Position numbers and translations under genes: made by a program
NCBI RefSeq assembly: GCF_001411475.1
Contig: NZ_LLWH01000112.1
Location: forward strand, 62,001-126,000
Direction: 5' to 3'
DNA from: Pseudomonas endophytica
Lineage (GTDB): Bacteria > Pseudomonadota > Gammaproteobacteria > Pseudomonadales > Pseudomonadaceae
Length of the DNA stretch: 64,000 nucleotides
Shown: positions 16,318-25,402 of the stretch, in pieces
How positions within the stretch are numbered: position 1 is the stretch's first letter
How the letters are laid out: every line of letters begins with the position of its first letter
The notes under the pieces: generated by a model
Seen by the model: the letters and a program-made list of their open reading frames with translations, nothing else
What the model was told of the DNA's origin: nothing
Databases searched by the model: none

Positions 16318-19080
16318 TTACTGCCAGCCAAATTTGCGGATGTAGAAGCCCTTAACCGCTTGGGTTAGCCCCATGTAGGCCAGCAAGATGATCGGTAAGA
16401 ACACGAAGTACAGCGGTGGCAGTGCCTCCAACTTGAAGTAACTGGCTAATGGCCCCATTGGCAGGAAAATACCGATGGCCATGATCACCCCCGTCATCAC
16501 GATCAGCGGCATCGCCGCACGGCTTTGTAAGAACGGAATTTTCGGTGTGCGGATCATGTGCACGATCAAGGTTTGTGTCAGCAGCCCGACCACAAACCAG
16601 CCCGACTGGAACAGGGTTTGATGCTCAGGGGTATTAGCGTTGAACACGTACCACATTAAGCCAAAGGTCAGTACGTCAAATATCGAACTGATTGGCCCAA
16701 AAAACAGCATGAAACGCCCGACTTCCCCCGGCTGCCAACGTTGTGGCTTTTTCAGCATCTCGTCATCGACGTTATCAAATGGAATCGCGATTTGAGACAC
16801 GTCGTACAGCAAGTTCTGCACCAGCAGGTGCATCGGCAACATCGGTAAAAACGGGATAAATGCACTGGCAATCAACACTGAGAACACGTTGCCGAAGTTC
16901 GAACTGGCGGTCATTTTGATGTACTTGAGCATGTTGGCGAAGGTGCGACGGCCTTCCAGCACGCCCTCCTCTAGCACCATCAGGCTTTTTTCCAACAGGA
17001 TGATGTCTGCCGCTTCCTTGGCGATATCCACCGCACTGTCTACCGAAATCCCGATATCAGCCGTGCGTAACGCTGGGGCGTCGTTGATGCCGTCCCCCAT
17101 AAAACCCACCACATGGCCATTAGCCTTGAGCAAACGCACGATGCGTTCCTTATGGGTGGGGGTCAGCTTGGCAAAAACGTTAGTGGTTTCGACGGCGGCT
17201 GCCAGCTCGGCATCGTTCATGCGCTCGATGTCATTGCCCATTAGCAAGCCTTGCTGCTCTAGGCCCACTTCTCGGCAAATTTTGGCGGTCACTAACTCGT
17301 TGTCACCCGTCAGCACTTTGACCGCCACACCGTGCTCGGCTAACGCTTTGAGTGCGGGCGCAGTGCTCTCTTTTGGCGGATCCAAAAACGCGACATAACC
17401 AATCAGCGTTAGCGCTTGCTCATCCGCCAAGCTGTAAGTATCACGGCCCGCAGGCATCGGGCGCGCAGCCACCGCCACTACCCGCAAACCCTCCTCGTTG
17501 AACGCCGCAGTCACCTGACGAATACGTGCCAGTAGATCGTCATTCAGGGCGTGTTCCGAATCACCGTGACGAACGTTCTTACATACCGATAGGACTTCTT
17601 CGACCGCGCCTTTGCAAATCAGTACGTGGGGCTGATCTTGCTCGGCCACCACTACCGACATTCGGCGGCGGGTGAAATCGAATGGAATCTCGTCCACTTT
17701 GTTGAAGGCCGTGGCCACATTCAATTCACGATGCACGTCAACATGCTCCAACACCGCGACGTCCAACAGATTTTTCAGACCGGTCTGGTAATAGCTGTTT
17801 AAGTAAGCCATTTCCAACACATCATCAGACTCCTCACCCCACACATCCACATGCCGAGCTAGGAAAATTTTGTCTTGGGTCAAGGTGCCGGTTTTGTCAG
17901 TACACAGTACATCCATCGCGCCAAAGTTCTGGATCGCGTCCAAGCGTTTAACGATGACTTTTTTGCGCGATAGAAACACCGCGCCCTTGGCCAGCGTCGA
18001 GGTCACGATCATCGGCAGCATTTCTGGCGTCAACCCTACCGCCACTGATAAGGCAAACAGCAATGCTTCGGTCCAGTCACCTTTGGTAAAACCATTGATG
18101 AACAGCACCAGCGGCGCCATCACCAACATAAAACGGATCAACAACCAGCTGACTTTGTTAACCCCAGTCTGAAACGAGGTTGGGCCGCGATCAGTCGCCC
18201 CGACACGCTGCGCCAGAGCGCCAAAGTAGGTGTTATTACCGGTTTTCAGCACCACCGCCGTGGCGGCGCCAGACACCACGTTGGTGCCCATGAACAGAAT
18301 ATTCTCTAGCTCCAGCGGGTTGAGAGTTTGGTTGTCAGAGTGATGCGCAAACTTCTCCACTGGCATCGACTCACCCGTCATAGCCGCTTGGCTGACGAAT
18401 AAGTCCTTGGCGCTCAACACCCGGCAATCTGCGGGGATCATGTCCCCTGCCGACAACACAATCAGGTCACCTGGCACCAAGTGTTTAATCGGCAACTCAA
18501 TGCGTTGCGCACCTTTTATGTGCTGCGCTGCGCCATAGAACTTGCCGAACATCGGCGATGCTTCTGCGCTGAAATCACGCCGCAGCACCGTGGCGGTATT
18601 ACTTACCATGGCCTTGAGCGCATCGGCCGCTTTATTTGACCGGGCTTCTTGCCAAAAACGCAGCAAGGTCGATAGCACCACCATGGTGCTGATCACGACT
18701 GCCGCCTGGATGTCATCAGTAGCCAGCGAGACGCCAGCGAGCAAGGTCAGCAGCAAATTGAACGGATTTTTGTAGCAATGCCACAGATGCACCCAACGAC
18801 TGAGGGGCTGTTCGTGCTCAATCTCATTGAGCCCATGTTGCTGACGCAGTGCTTCGACTTCGGCCTCGCTGAGCCCGTCAGTGTGGGTGCCGAGCGTGTC
18901 GATCAACGCCGCGCTGTCGCTATTGGCGCAGGTCACCAACGTGTGCGCCAACGTGGGAGGGACTTCGCGGCTGACTGTCGTGTTGGTCAGGCTATCGAGC
19001 ACGACCAAACGGCGAAAGTGCCGACCAATATGGCGAGTGCGCAGAAAACCTGCGAAAAATTCTTTCAGAGTGAGTTTCAT
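16318..19080 (-). CDS. mgtA: Magnesium-translocating P-type ATPase
   Basis: A 920-residue P3B-type ATPase importing Mg2+. Features: a cytoplasmic N-terminus, actuator motif TGES (235-238), transmembrane segment with AVGLTPEMLPM (~347-357), the phosphorylated aspartate D395 in CTDKTGTLT, a nucleotide-binding KGA motif, and the hinge MGDGINDAPAL. Ten transmembrane segments can be placed in the usual arrangement. Length and motifs match MgtA/MgtB closely. MgtA is normally induced in low Mg2+ through PhoP and a 5' leader. Here the region upstream includes a short leader peptide with arginine and proline codons (19198-19275) and an RNA hairpin at 19103-19130, fitting leader control. Confidence 0.95.
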   Translation of the reverse strand: MKLTLKEFFAGFLRTRHIGRHFRRLVVLDSLTNTTVSREVPPTLAHTLVTCANSDSAALIDTLGTHTDGLSEAEVEALRQQHGLNEIEHEQPLSRWVHLWHCYKNPFNLLLTLLAGVSLATDDIQAAVVISTMVVLSTLLRFWQEARSNKAADALKAMVSNTATVLRRDFSAEASPMFGKFYGAAQHIKGAQRIELPIKHLVPGDLIVLSAGDMIPADCRVLSAKDLFVSQAAMTGESMPVEKFAHHSDNQTLNPLELENILFMGTNVVSGAATAVVLKTGNNTYFGALAQRVGATDRGPTSFQTGVNKVSWLLIRFMLVMAPLVLFINGFTKGDWTEALLFALSVAVGLTPEMLPMIVTSTLAKGAVFLSRKKVIVKRLDAIQNFGAMDVLCTDKTGTLTQDKIFLARHVDVWGEESDDVLEMAYLNSYYQTGLKNLLDVAVLEHVDVHRELNVATAFNKVDEIPFDFTRRRMSVVVAEQDQPHVLICKGAVEEVLSVCKNVRHGDSEHALNDDLLARIRQVTAAFNEEGLRVVAVAARPMPAGRDTYSLADEQALTLIGYVAFLDPPKESTAPALKALAEHGVAVKVLTGDNELVTAKICREVGLEQQGLLMGNDIERMNDAELAAAVETTNVFAKLTPTHKERIVRLLKANGHVVGFMGDGINDAPALRTADIGISVDSAVDIAKEAADIILLEKSLMVLEEGVLEGRRTFANMLKYIKMTASSNFGNVFSVLIASAFIPFLPMLPMHLLVQNLLYDVSQIAIPFDNVDDEMLKKPQRWQPGEVGRFMLFFGPISSIFDVLTFGLMWYVFNANTPEHQTLFQSGWFVVGLLTQTLIVHMIRTPKIPFLQSRAAMPLIVMTGVIMAIGIFLPMGPLASYFKLEALPPLYFVFLPIILLAYMGLTQAVKGFYIRKFGWQ

Positions 19081-19102
19081 GGTGCTACCCCTGCGACGCC
19101 CA

Positions 19103-19130
19103 CGTAGTCACTCTGTTGAGAGTGCCTACG
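19103..19130 (-). promoter_or_regulatory. Hairpin in the mgtA 5' leader
   Basis: An inverted repeat CGTAG-t-CACTCT / AGAGTG-c-CTACG (11 bp with one internal mismatch, 4-nt loop) sits 23-50 nt before the mgtA start on the transcript. It could control ribosome access or Rho loading in the leader. The structure is visible; its role is inferred. Confidence 0.4.
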
Positions 19131-19197
19131 CAGGCGATCTAAATCTCGAGTCATCATTCATTTTTTAAGTCTCGGGAGGCGGACCTGATGCCCGCCG

Positions 19198-19275
19198 TCA
19201 ATAATTGGCGCCAAGGCTATCTGGCAAAGCGGGTCGGTGCAGGCGACGGCGAATCGGCATTAAACAGAGTTTCAT
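19198..19275 (-). CDS. Candidate mgtA leader peptide (MgtL-like), 25 codons
   Basis: A 25-codon frame, ATG at 19275, encodes a peptide with the stretch MPIRRRLHRPALPDSLGANY at its end. The ATG has AGGGA about 8 nt upstream on the transcript. The frame ends about 117 nt before mgtA. Enterobacterial mgtA is preceded by MgtL, a proline- and arginine-rich leader whose translation senses Mg2+ and proline; the composition here (five Arg, three Pro in the last 20 residues) is reminiscent but the sequence is not homologous by eye. The frame can be extended upstream to 19395 without a good ribosome-binding site. Expression is not demonstrated. Confidence 0.45.
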   Translation of the reverse strand: MKLCLMPIRRRLHRPALPDSLGANY

Positions 19276-19408
19276 GAGGCTTTCCCTAACGGTCAACGAA
19301 GCCCTGAGCGCGTGACAGCCAAGCACATGGCCCGTGCCAACAGGCGCGCGCGCACGACGTTTCGCGAGCAACACCGCAAGGCGTCGGTCATACACGTTTT
19401 AGTGTCAA

Positions 19409-19436
19409 TTGAGAGGACTTCGACGCGGGGTATGCT
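19409..19436 (+). promoter_or_regulatory. Candidate sigma-70 promoter without a recognised downstream gene
   Basis: TTGAGA and TATGCT are separated by 16 nt. The transcript would run toward the hairpin at 19585-19613, giving about 170 nt. It may be chance. Confidence 0.25.
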
Positions 19437-19584
19437 AACCCTCGCTTAAGATGCCGCTACTCGCTGATCAGCAAGTAACAGCAGGGGAATCTGCGTATTA
19501 GCTTGCCGAGAATGTGCCGACATTTAGAGTCGGCTGACACCTGTCACTCGAACTGTCACTCACTTAGGACCTGCGTAGTTGTTG

Positions 19585-19613
19585 AAAACGCCGGCAGCTT
19601 ACGCCCGGCATTT
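19585..19613 (-). terminator. Probable terminator of the FpvI-like sigma factor gene
   Basis: Read on the minus strand, GCCGGG and CTGCCGGC frame a stem of about 7-8 bp followed by GTTTTC. It lies about 135 nt after the sigma factor stop codon. Confidence 0.4.
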
Positions 19614-19747
19614 AGGAGAGTAAACCGTAGGAAAGCTTCTGCTATATGAATCAGATTTCCCTTCAGCAAGAGTTCAGTTTGGGGGCCATCTACGACTGAT
19701 TAGGCGCTGTTCTGCAGATGGCTACGAATCGAATTGAGAAAATCAAC

Positions 19748-20230
19748 TCAAGACTTTTCCCACTGGCGAATCCGAATCCGACAATGCTTCATGGCATTAA
19801 CGATGTGTTTTTCAACCACACTGCGCGAAACCCCGAGACGCTCGGCAATTTCATTGTGGGACAAGCCTTCAAGCTTACGCAGCAAGAAGCTGTCACGGCA
19901 CGCGGCTGGTAACTCGGACAGTGCCTGCTGAATCAGCGCCAGACGCTGCTCATGGTCCATTAACAAGTGCGGCGAGGGGCTGAAAAAACGCTCTTCGTTG
20001 TCCAGCACCTCCAGCGGCTCAGACTGCCGCAAAGCGTTGCGTCGATGGCCGTCGATCACCAAATTGAGCGCTGTGCGATACAGAAACGCCCGGGGTTGCT
20101 CAATCGGCTCATGACTGGTGCGCTCTAACACCCGCACGTAAGCGTCATGCACCACATCTTCAGCCGCTTGAGCGCTGCCCAACCTGGCACTCAAAAAACT
20201 CACCAGTTCGCGATAGTAGTTTTCCAACAT
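19748..20230 (-). CDS. FecI-family ECF sigma factor, FpvI-like
   Basis: A 160-residue extracytoplasmic-function sigma factor with region 2 (AAEDVVHDAYVRVLER) and the region 4 helix-turn-helix (GLSHNEIAERLGVSRSVVEKHI), typical of the FecI iron-starvation group. Length matches Pseudomonas aeruginosa FpvI. A Fur box lies 97 bp upstream, consistent with iron repression. It is divergent from pvdR-pvdT-opmQ; in P. aeruginosa fpvI and fpvR also adjoin pvdRT-opmQ. Here no anti-sigma gene or TonB-dependent receptor is adjacent; the only FecR-type protein in the window is 11 kb away. The frame extends to 20341 but homology begins at the ATG at 20230. Confidence 0.82.
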   Translation of the reverse strand: MLENYYRELVSFLSARLGSAQAAEDVVHDAYVRVLERTSHEPIEQPRAFLYRTALNLVIDGHRRNALRQSEPLEVLDNEERFFSPSPHLLMDHEQRLALIQQALSELPAACRDSFLLRKLEGLSHNEIAERLGVSRSVVEKHIVNAMKHCRIRIRQWEKS

Positions 20231-20326
20231 GACTCCCGGCCGCAACAGCAGCGGCAACATTCCATGAGCGCAGCCACAGGCCGAATGAGTTAGCGACAGG
20301 ATGATGGCACTTATACCGACGCAATT

Positions 20327-20345
20327 TATAGTAATTCTCATATAG
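20327..20345 (-). promoter_or_regulatory. Candidate Fur box upstream of the FpvI-like sigma factor
   Basis: Read on the minus strand, CTATATGAGAATTACTATA matches 11 of 19 positions of the Fur consensus GATAATGATAATCATTATC, including the central TGA-AAT core. Its placement, 97 bp before the sigma factor start, suits iron-dependent repression. Confidence 0.55.
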
Positions 20346-20407
20346 ATTTAAAGCCCATTGCAGCTGCAACACTGAAATATTCAGTCACAACCGGGCAAAT
20401 AAACGCC

Positions 20408-20431
20408 TAAATATCTAGCTAAATCCTACGT
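20408..20431 (+). promoter_or_regulatory. PvdS-type iron-starvation (IS) promoter box upstream of pvdR
   Basis: TAAAT and CGT are separated by exactly 16 nt, the consensus recognised by the pyoverdine sigma factor PvdS (TAAAT-N16-CGT). It lies 107 bp before the pvdR ATG and points at the exporter operon. This indicates that pvdRT-opmQ belongs to a pyoverdine-type regulon. No pvdS gene is in the window. Confidence 0.65.
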
Positions 20432-20537
20432 TTACTTAACAGCTCCCCGTGTCTGTCGATTGTTCGACAGCATTCACTCAAGGCGTTTTAGCCCAGTGCA
20501 ATGAAGACGGGCCGATCCTCATTGGCCGGAACCCCGA

Positions 20538-21710
20538 ATGAAACGCCCCCGACAGACCCGCCATGCGCTGCTTGTGACTGTGTGCTTAGTGTTTATCATC
20601 GCGTGGTTTGCCTGGCCTGCTCTGACAGCTAGCCGGGATGCTTTTGACACCCTACCCGTGATCCGCGGTGACATTGAAAGCAGTGTGACTGCACTAGGCA
20701 CGCTGCAGCCCCGACAGTACGTCGACGTTGGCGCGCAAGCATCCGGGCAAATCAATACGATTCACGTCGAGGTCGGTGACGAGGTTAAAGAAGGTCAATT
20801 GCTGGTCGAGATTGATCCTTCGACGCAAAAGGCCAAGCTCGATGCTGGCCGCTATGCCATTGAAAATCTCAAGGCTCAATGGCAAGAGCAACGCGCCCTG
20901 CATGACTTGGCCAAACAGAAATACCAGCGCCAACAAGACTTAGCCAAAGGTGGAGCGACCCGCACTGAAGACGTTCAGTCTGCGTTGGCAGAAGTACGGA
21001 CCACTCGGGCTCGGGTCGACATGTTCCAAGCGCAAATCCACCAAGCCCAAGCCAGTTTGCGCAGCGATGAGGCCGAGCTGGGGTACACCCGCATTTATGC
21101 GCCTATGTCGGGCACTATCGTGGCGCTGGATGCACGTGAAGGTCAGACCCTCAATGCGCAACAGCAAACACCGCTCATTCTGCGGATTGCCAAATTGTCG
21201 CCTATGACGGTCTGGGCCGAGGTGTCAGAAGCCGATATCGGCCATGTCAAAGCCGGTATGCAGGCGTACTTCACCACCTTGAGCAGCGGTAATCGGCGTT
21301 GGAACAGCAGCGTGCGGCAAATTTTGCCAGTCCCGCCCACGCCCCTGAATGAAGCGAGTTTGGGCGGCGGCGGCCCGGCCAGCACTGGCAAAAGCGGAAG
21401 TGCGCGGGTGGTGCTATACACCGTGCTACTGGATGTCGACAACACCGATCAGGCCTTAATGCCAGAAATGACAACCCAGGTTTTTTTCGTGGCTGATCAA
21501 GCCAAAAACGTGCTGCTGGCGCCGATTGTTGCGCTTCAGGGCAGCACCGACAGCCATCGGCAAACCGCAAACGTGGTCACTAAAAACGGCAAGCTCGAGC
21601 AGCGTTCTATTCGTACCGGCATCAGTGACCGTTTACAGGTGCAGGTGCTAGACGGGTTGAACGAGGGGGATCATCTGCTGATCGGCCCCGCTACCGGCAG
21701 CGGGGACTAA
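20538..21710 (+). CDS. pvdR: Periplasmic adaptor of a tripartite exporter, PvdR/MacA family
   Basis: A 390-residue membrane-fusion protein with an N-terminal anchor helix (~11-30). The biotinyl-lipoyl segment covers LGTLQPRQYVDVG to VGDEVKEGQLLVEIDPS, a coiled-coil hairpin runs from ~110 to 180 (AKLDAGRYAIENL onward), and beta-barrel domains follow. It links the MacB-type ABC transporter to the outer-membrane channel. In P. aeruginosa and P. putida PvdRT-OpmQ exports newly made and recycled pyoverdine. The IS box upstream and FpvI-like neighbour favour PvdR over a generic MacA. The stop codon abuts the pvdT start. Confidence 0.82.
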   Translation: MKRPRQTRHALLVTVCLVFIIAWFAWPALTASRDAFDTLPVIRGDIESSVTALGTLQPRQYVDVGAQASGQINTIHVEVGDEVKEGQLLVEIDPSTQKAKLDAGRYAIENLKAQWQEQRALHDLAKQKYQRQQDLAKGGATRTEDVQSALAEVRTTRARVDMFQAQIHQAQASLRSDEAELGYTRIYAPMSGTIVALDAREGQTLNAQQQTPLILRIAKLSPMTVWAEVSEADIGHVKAGMQAYFTTLSSGNRRWNSSVRQILPVPPTPLNEASLGGGGPASTGKSGSARVVLYTVLLDVDNTDQALMPEMTTQVFFVADQAKNVLLAPIVALQGSTDSHRQTANVVTKNGKLEQRSIRTGISDRLQVQVLDGLNEGDHLLIGPATGSGD

Positions 21711-23681
21711 ATGCCTACTCCCTTGATCGACCTGCAAGATATTCGCAAAGTCTATGGCGGCATTGATGCGCCCGAAGTTCACGTCCTTAAAGGCATCAGT
21801 CTGTCGATCCACGCCGGTGAATTCGTCGCCATCGTCGGAGCCTCAGGCTCGGGCAAGTCCACTTTAATGAACATCCTGGGGTGTCTTGATCGGCCGACTT
21901 CGGGGCGCTATGTCTTTGCAGGCGAGGATGTGGCTCACTTCAACACCGATGAGCTGGCCTGGCTACGCCGTGAAGCGTTTGGCTTTGTGTTTCAGGGCTA
22001 CCATTTGATTCCCTCGGCATCGGCCCAAGAAAACGTCGAAATGCCCGCTATTTACGCGGGCACACCGGCCGCGGAGCGCCACGCCCGCGCCGCAGCCCTC
22101 CTCGAACGCCTGGGCCTGGGCACTCGCAGCACCAATCGCCCGCACCAACTGTCGGGCGGTCAGCAACAACGGGTGTCGATTGCCCGCGCCTTAATGAATG
22201 GCGGGCATATCATCCTCGCGGATGAACCTACCGGTGCGCTTGATACCCACAGCGGTGCGCAGGTTATGGCGCTGCTCGATGAACTGGCCAGCCAAGGCCA
22301 TGTGATTATTCTGATTACTCACGACCGCGAAGTCGCGGCGCGGGCTAACCGGATCATTGAAGTGCGCGACGGCGTAATTATCAGCGATCGCGCTAATGGC
22401 CAAGCGCCCTCACCCACTGACGCCCCTAAGACACTGCAAGCCATAGACCTGCGTCAGCGCCTCAACGCAGGCAGCGAGGCCCGTGGCGCTTGGAAAGGCG
22501 AGCTGGTCGATGCCCTGCAGGCCGCTTGGCGGGTGATGTGGGTTAACCGCTTTCGAACCGCCCTAACCTTACTGGGGATCGTCATTGGGGTGGCCTCTGT
22601 CGTTGTAATGCTGGCCGTCGGCGAAGGCAGCAAACGCCAGGTCATGGCTGAGATGGGCGCGTTCGGTTCCAACATCATCTACCTCAACGGTATGTCCCCC
22701 CGCCCTCGGGCACCTCTAGGGGTCGTCAGCCTGAGTGACGTGGCCGCGCTCGCGACCCTGCCGCAGGTAAAAATGATCATGCCGATCAATGGCGACTTGA
22801 TCGGGGTGCGTTATGGCAACGTCGACCACACGATGTACACCGGCGGTAACAGCATCGACTTCTCGGCTATTTTCAACTGGCCGGTGGTACAGGGCAGCTT
22901 TTTCACCCAAGCCGACGAAGACGCTGCCGCCGCCGTAGCGGTGATCGGCAAGAAAGTCCGCGACAAAGTCTTGAAGGGCGTACCCAACCCCATTGGCCAA
23001 TACATCTTGCTGGAGAACGTGCCTTTTAAAGTGGTGGGCATTTTGGCTGAAAAAGGCGCCAGTGCAGGCGATTCGGACAGCGACACACGCATCGTAGTGC
23101 CCTACTCCGCAGCCAGCGTGCGACTGTTCGGCACCCACGACCCGGAATATGTGGTGATTGCTGCTGCTGATGCGAGCAAGGTCAAACAAACCGAAAAGGC
23201 CATTGATCAACTGATGCTCAAACTGCACAACGGTCAGCGTGACTTCGAGGTTACCAACAACGCTGCCTTGATCCAGGCCGAGGCCAAAACCCGTAATACG
23301 TTGTCGTTGATGCTCGGCTCAATTGCCGCCATTTCGCTCTTAGTGGGCGGTATCGGAGTGATGAACATCATGCTGATGACCGTGCGCGAACGCACCCGCG
23401 AAATTGGCATTCGCATGGCCACAGGCGCCCGTCAGCGTGACATCTTGCGTCAGTTCTTGACCGAGGCGCTGATGCTTTCAGTGGTGGGTGGCGTCACAGG
23501 CATCGCTCTGGCGTTTGTCGTCGGTGGCCTATTGCTGCTATGCGATGTGGCCGTGGCGTTCTCAATGGTTGCGGTCTTCGGTGCATTGGGTTGCGCGCTG
23601 GTGACCGGCGTTATTTTCGGCTTTATGCCCGCCCGCAAAGCTGCCCGGCTTGATCCGGTGACGGCTCTTACCAGTGAATAA
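21711..23681 (+). CDS. pvdT: MacB-type ABC exporter, PvdT-like (ATPase-permease fusion)
   Basis: A 656-residue fusion. The N-terminal ATPase has Walker A GASGSGKS (43-50), signature LSGGQQQR, and Walker B with DEPTGALD. The first transmembrane helix (~280-305) is followed by a large periplasmic MacB domain. Three further helices near the C-terminus carry the FtsX signature ([21 protein letters not shown]-like region). This layout is specific to MacB-type mechanotransmission pumps. It begins directly after the pvdR stop and overlaps opmQ, giving a three-gene operon. Substrate assignment to pyoverdine rests on context. Confidence 0.85.
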   Translation: MPTPLIDLQDIRKVYGGIDAPEVHVLKGISLSIHAGEFVAIVGASGSGKSTLMNILGCLDRPTSGRYVFAGEDVAHFNTDELAWLRREAFGFVFQGYHLIPSASAQENVEMPAIYAGTPAAERHARAAALLERLGLGTRSTNRPHQLSGGQQQRVSIARALMNGGHIILADEPTGALDTHSGAQVMALLDELASQGHVIILITHDREVAARANRIIEVRDGVIISDRANGQAPSPTDAPKTLQAIDLRQRLNAGSEARGAWKGELVDALQAAWRVMWVNRFRTALTLLGIVIGVASVVVMLAVGEGSKRQVMAEMGAFGSNIIYLNGMSPRPRAPLGVVSLSDVAALATLPQVKMIMPINGDLIGVRYGNVDHTMYTGGNSIDFSAIFNWPVVQGSFFTQADEDAAAAVAVIGKKVRDKVLKGVPNPIGQYILLENVPFKVVGILAEKGASAGDSDSDTRIVVPYSAASVRLFGTHDPEYVVIAAADASKVKQTEKAIDQLMLKLHNGQRDFEVTNNAALIQAEAKTRNTLSLMLGSIAAISLLVGGIGVMNIMLMTVRERTREIGIRMATGARQRDILRQFLTEALMLSVVGGVTGIALAFVVGGLLLLCDVAVAFSMVAVFGALGCALVTGVIFGFMPARKAARLDPVTALTSE

Positions 23682-25083
23682 ACAATTGATGAAGCCTTCC
23701 TTAAGTCTGTTGACCACGTGCTTGCTATTGACTGCGTGCAGCCAAACTCCACCCAGTGACGAAAACCCGGTCCTCGCGCCTGCGGCATGGCAATCACCTC
23801 ACACTCAAAACAGCCAACTGAACAATCAGCAATGGTGGAGCCAGTTTGCCAGCCCACAACTGGACCGTCTGATTAATCAGGCACGGATCGGCAGTTACGA
23901 TTTGGCGGCAGCGGTTGCACGCGTCCAGCAAGCCCGCGCCATAGCGGTTATCGCAGGCGCGCCACTACTACCCGAAGTGACGTTCGGGAGCAGCGCCAAG
24001 CGAGAAAAACTGCTGCGGGGCAAAGGTTATAGCCAACTGGACGCGTCTGATGACAACACAGCGTCTGACTCTTTCGACGCCAACCTAACAGCCAGTTATG
24101 AAGTGGATTTTTGGGGCGCAAAAACCGCAGCTCGTGATGGCGCATTGCAAATGCTCAATGCCAGTGAGTTTGATCAGGCCACTGTCGAGTTGACCTTGCT
24201 CAGCAGCGTTGCCACCTTCTACGTGCAAGCCTTGGCCTTTGACGAACAACTGCGCATTGCCCGGCTCAATCTGGCGAATGCACAGGGTGTGCTGCATGTC
24301 GTGCAAACCCGCTATGACGCAGGCTCCGCTACAGCGCTGGAACTGGCTCAGCAAAAAAGCGTGGTCGCAGCTCAACATCGGCAACTGCCATTGATGGCAC
24401 AACAGGCGCAAGAAGCTCGCATCACCCTTGCTGTCCTGCTGGGTGAGCCCGTACAACAGCTAGCGCTGGGCGACGCAGCGTTCGCGCAACTGCAGTGGCC
24501 AGACATCGGCAGCGGGCTGCCCAGCGAACTCCTGAGTCGACGCCCGGATATAGCGAGCGCCGAGGCTAAACTGGCTGCGGCCTCGGCTAACATCACGGTG
24601 GCACGAGCGGCCATGCTTCCCAGCCTGACCTTGAGTGCGACAGTCGGCTCAGGCGCAGATCGCTTCAGCGATGTGTTGCGCAGCCCCTTCTACAGCCTGG
24701 CGGCCGGTCTTGCAGCGCCGATCTTCAACAACGGACGCCTCAGCGCTGAGCGCGATAAAGCCACGGCGCGTCAACAAGAGCTGTTGAACACCTATCGCGC
24801 GAGCATCATCAATGCCTTCGGTGACGTTGAAAAAGCCCTCAACAGCGCCAGCGGCCTAGACCAGCAACGGCAATGGCAAGACGAAGAGCTCAAGCAGGCA
24901 CAGCACGCCTTTAATATCGCCCAAAGCCGCTATCAGGCAGGGGCCGAAGTCTTGCTAACCGTGCTTGAAACCCAGCGCACGCTATACCAAGCACAAGACC
25001 AGCACGTCCAGCTACGCATGGCCCGACTGCAAGCAAGTATTGCCTTATACAAAGCTTTAGGTGGGGGGTGGCAGGTGATGTGA
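23674..25083 (+). CDS. opmQ: Outer-membrane efflux lipoprotein, OpmQ-like (TolC/NodT family)
   Basis: A 469-residue outer-membrane channel protein. A lipoprotein signal peptide ends in LLLTAC-S, so Cys about residue 22 should be lipidated. Two outer-membrane-efflux repeats follow, with the conserved segments [27 protein letters not shown] and [19 protein letters not shown]. The GTG at 23674 overlaps pvdT by 8 bp; an ATG at 23689 is also possible, and neither has a clear Shine-Dalgarno. With PvdR and PvdT it completes a tripartite pump spanning the envelope. Confidence 0.85.
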   Translation: MNKQLMKPSLSLLTTCLLLTACSQTPPSDENPVLAPAAWQSPHTQNSQLNNQQWWSQFASPQLDRLINQARIGSYDLAAAVARVQQARAIAVIAGAPLLPEVTFGSSAKREKLLRGKGYSQLDASDDNTASDSFDANLTASYEVDFWGAKTAARDGALQMLNASEFDQATVELTLLSSVATFYVQALAFDEQLRIARLNLANAQGVLHVVQTRYDAGSATALELAQQKSVVAAQHRQLPLMAQQAQEARITLAVLLGEPVQQLALGDAAFAQLQWPDIGSGLPSELLSRRPDIASAEAKLAAASANITVARAAMLPSLTLSATVGSGADRFSDVLRSPFYSLAAGLAAPIFNNGRLSAERDKATARQQELLNTYRASIINAFGDVEKALNSASGLDQQRQWQDEELKQAQHAFNIAQSRYQAGAEVLLTVLETQRTLYQAQDQHVQLRMARLQASIALYKALGGGWQVM

Positions 25084-25402
25084 TGGTTCCAAAGGTTAAC
25101 CCCCTCTTATTTAGCACGTCATACATATGTACTCCCTTAGTAAATCCCCCTCGACTTATCGTTCCAATACCGCGTTGACAAAACAAGAGTTGGAACCGAT
25201 CAATCAAAGCGACTCACGGCAGCCTTGCCCCTGTTTTAATATCTAAGTCACGCTCGACGCTTTTTAAAATTACCGATCTTAAGCTCCACCCCCGCAACCA
25301 AACAATCAATGCAGTTGTTGCAACAGGCTAAAATCAAGGGAATCCCTTTGAAAATAAGCTTATTTAAAAAATCTGCACACCATGAGCACAAGGGAGTACT
25401 CC
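25084..25402. other. Intergenic region between opmQ and the first propeller-like gene
   Basis: About 320 bp. It contains the palindrome AAATAAGCTTATTT at 25352-25365, some 40 bp before the next start codon, which may be an operator. TAAAT and CGT occur at 25141 and 25160 but with 14 nt between, so this is not a convincing PvdS box. No terminator was recognised. Confidence 0.4.

Larger units (their letters stand above)
19276..19747. other. Non-coding stretch between the mgtA leader and the FpvI-like sigma factor
   Basis: About 470 bp. On the plus strand TTGAGA-N16-TATGCT (19409-19436) resembles a sigma-70 promoter firing rightward, with no recognised gene after it. Two hairpins are present, GCCGAC/GTCGGC at 19516-19534 and the terminator-like repeat at 19585-19613. 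The mgtA promoter must also lie here; a TTGACA occurs on the minus strand at 19408-19403 but without a good -10. Confidence 0.45.
20231..20537. other. Divergent iron-regulated intergenic region
   Basis: About 307 bp between the sigma factor and pvdR. It contains the Fur box (20327-20345) for the sigma factor and a PvdS-type iron-starvation box (20408-20431) reading toward pvdR. Both are described separately. Confidence 0.6.

Noticed and set aside
19276-19395. Extension of the mgtA leader peptide to 65 codons
   Set aside because: No ribosome-binding site at the far start, whereas the inner ATG at 19275 has one.
19646-19699. 17-codon mini-frame starting MNQISLQQEF
   Set aside because: Possible AGGA upstream but too far (12 nt); no context or similarity to support translation.
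25141-25162. TAAAT...CGT resembling a PvdS box upstream of the first propeller gene
   Set aside because: The spacer is 14 nt instead of 16-17, so it is not counted as an IS box.
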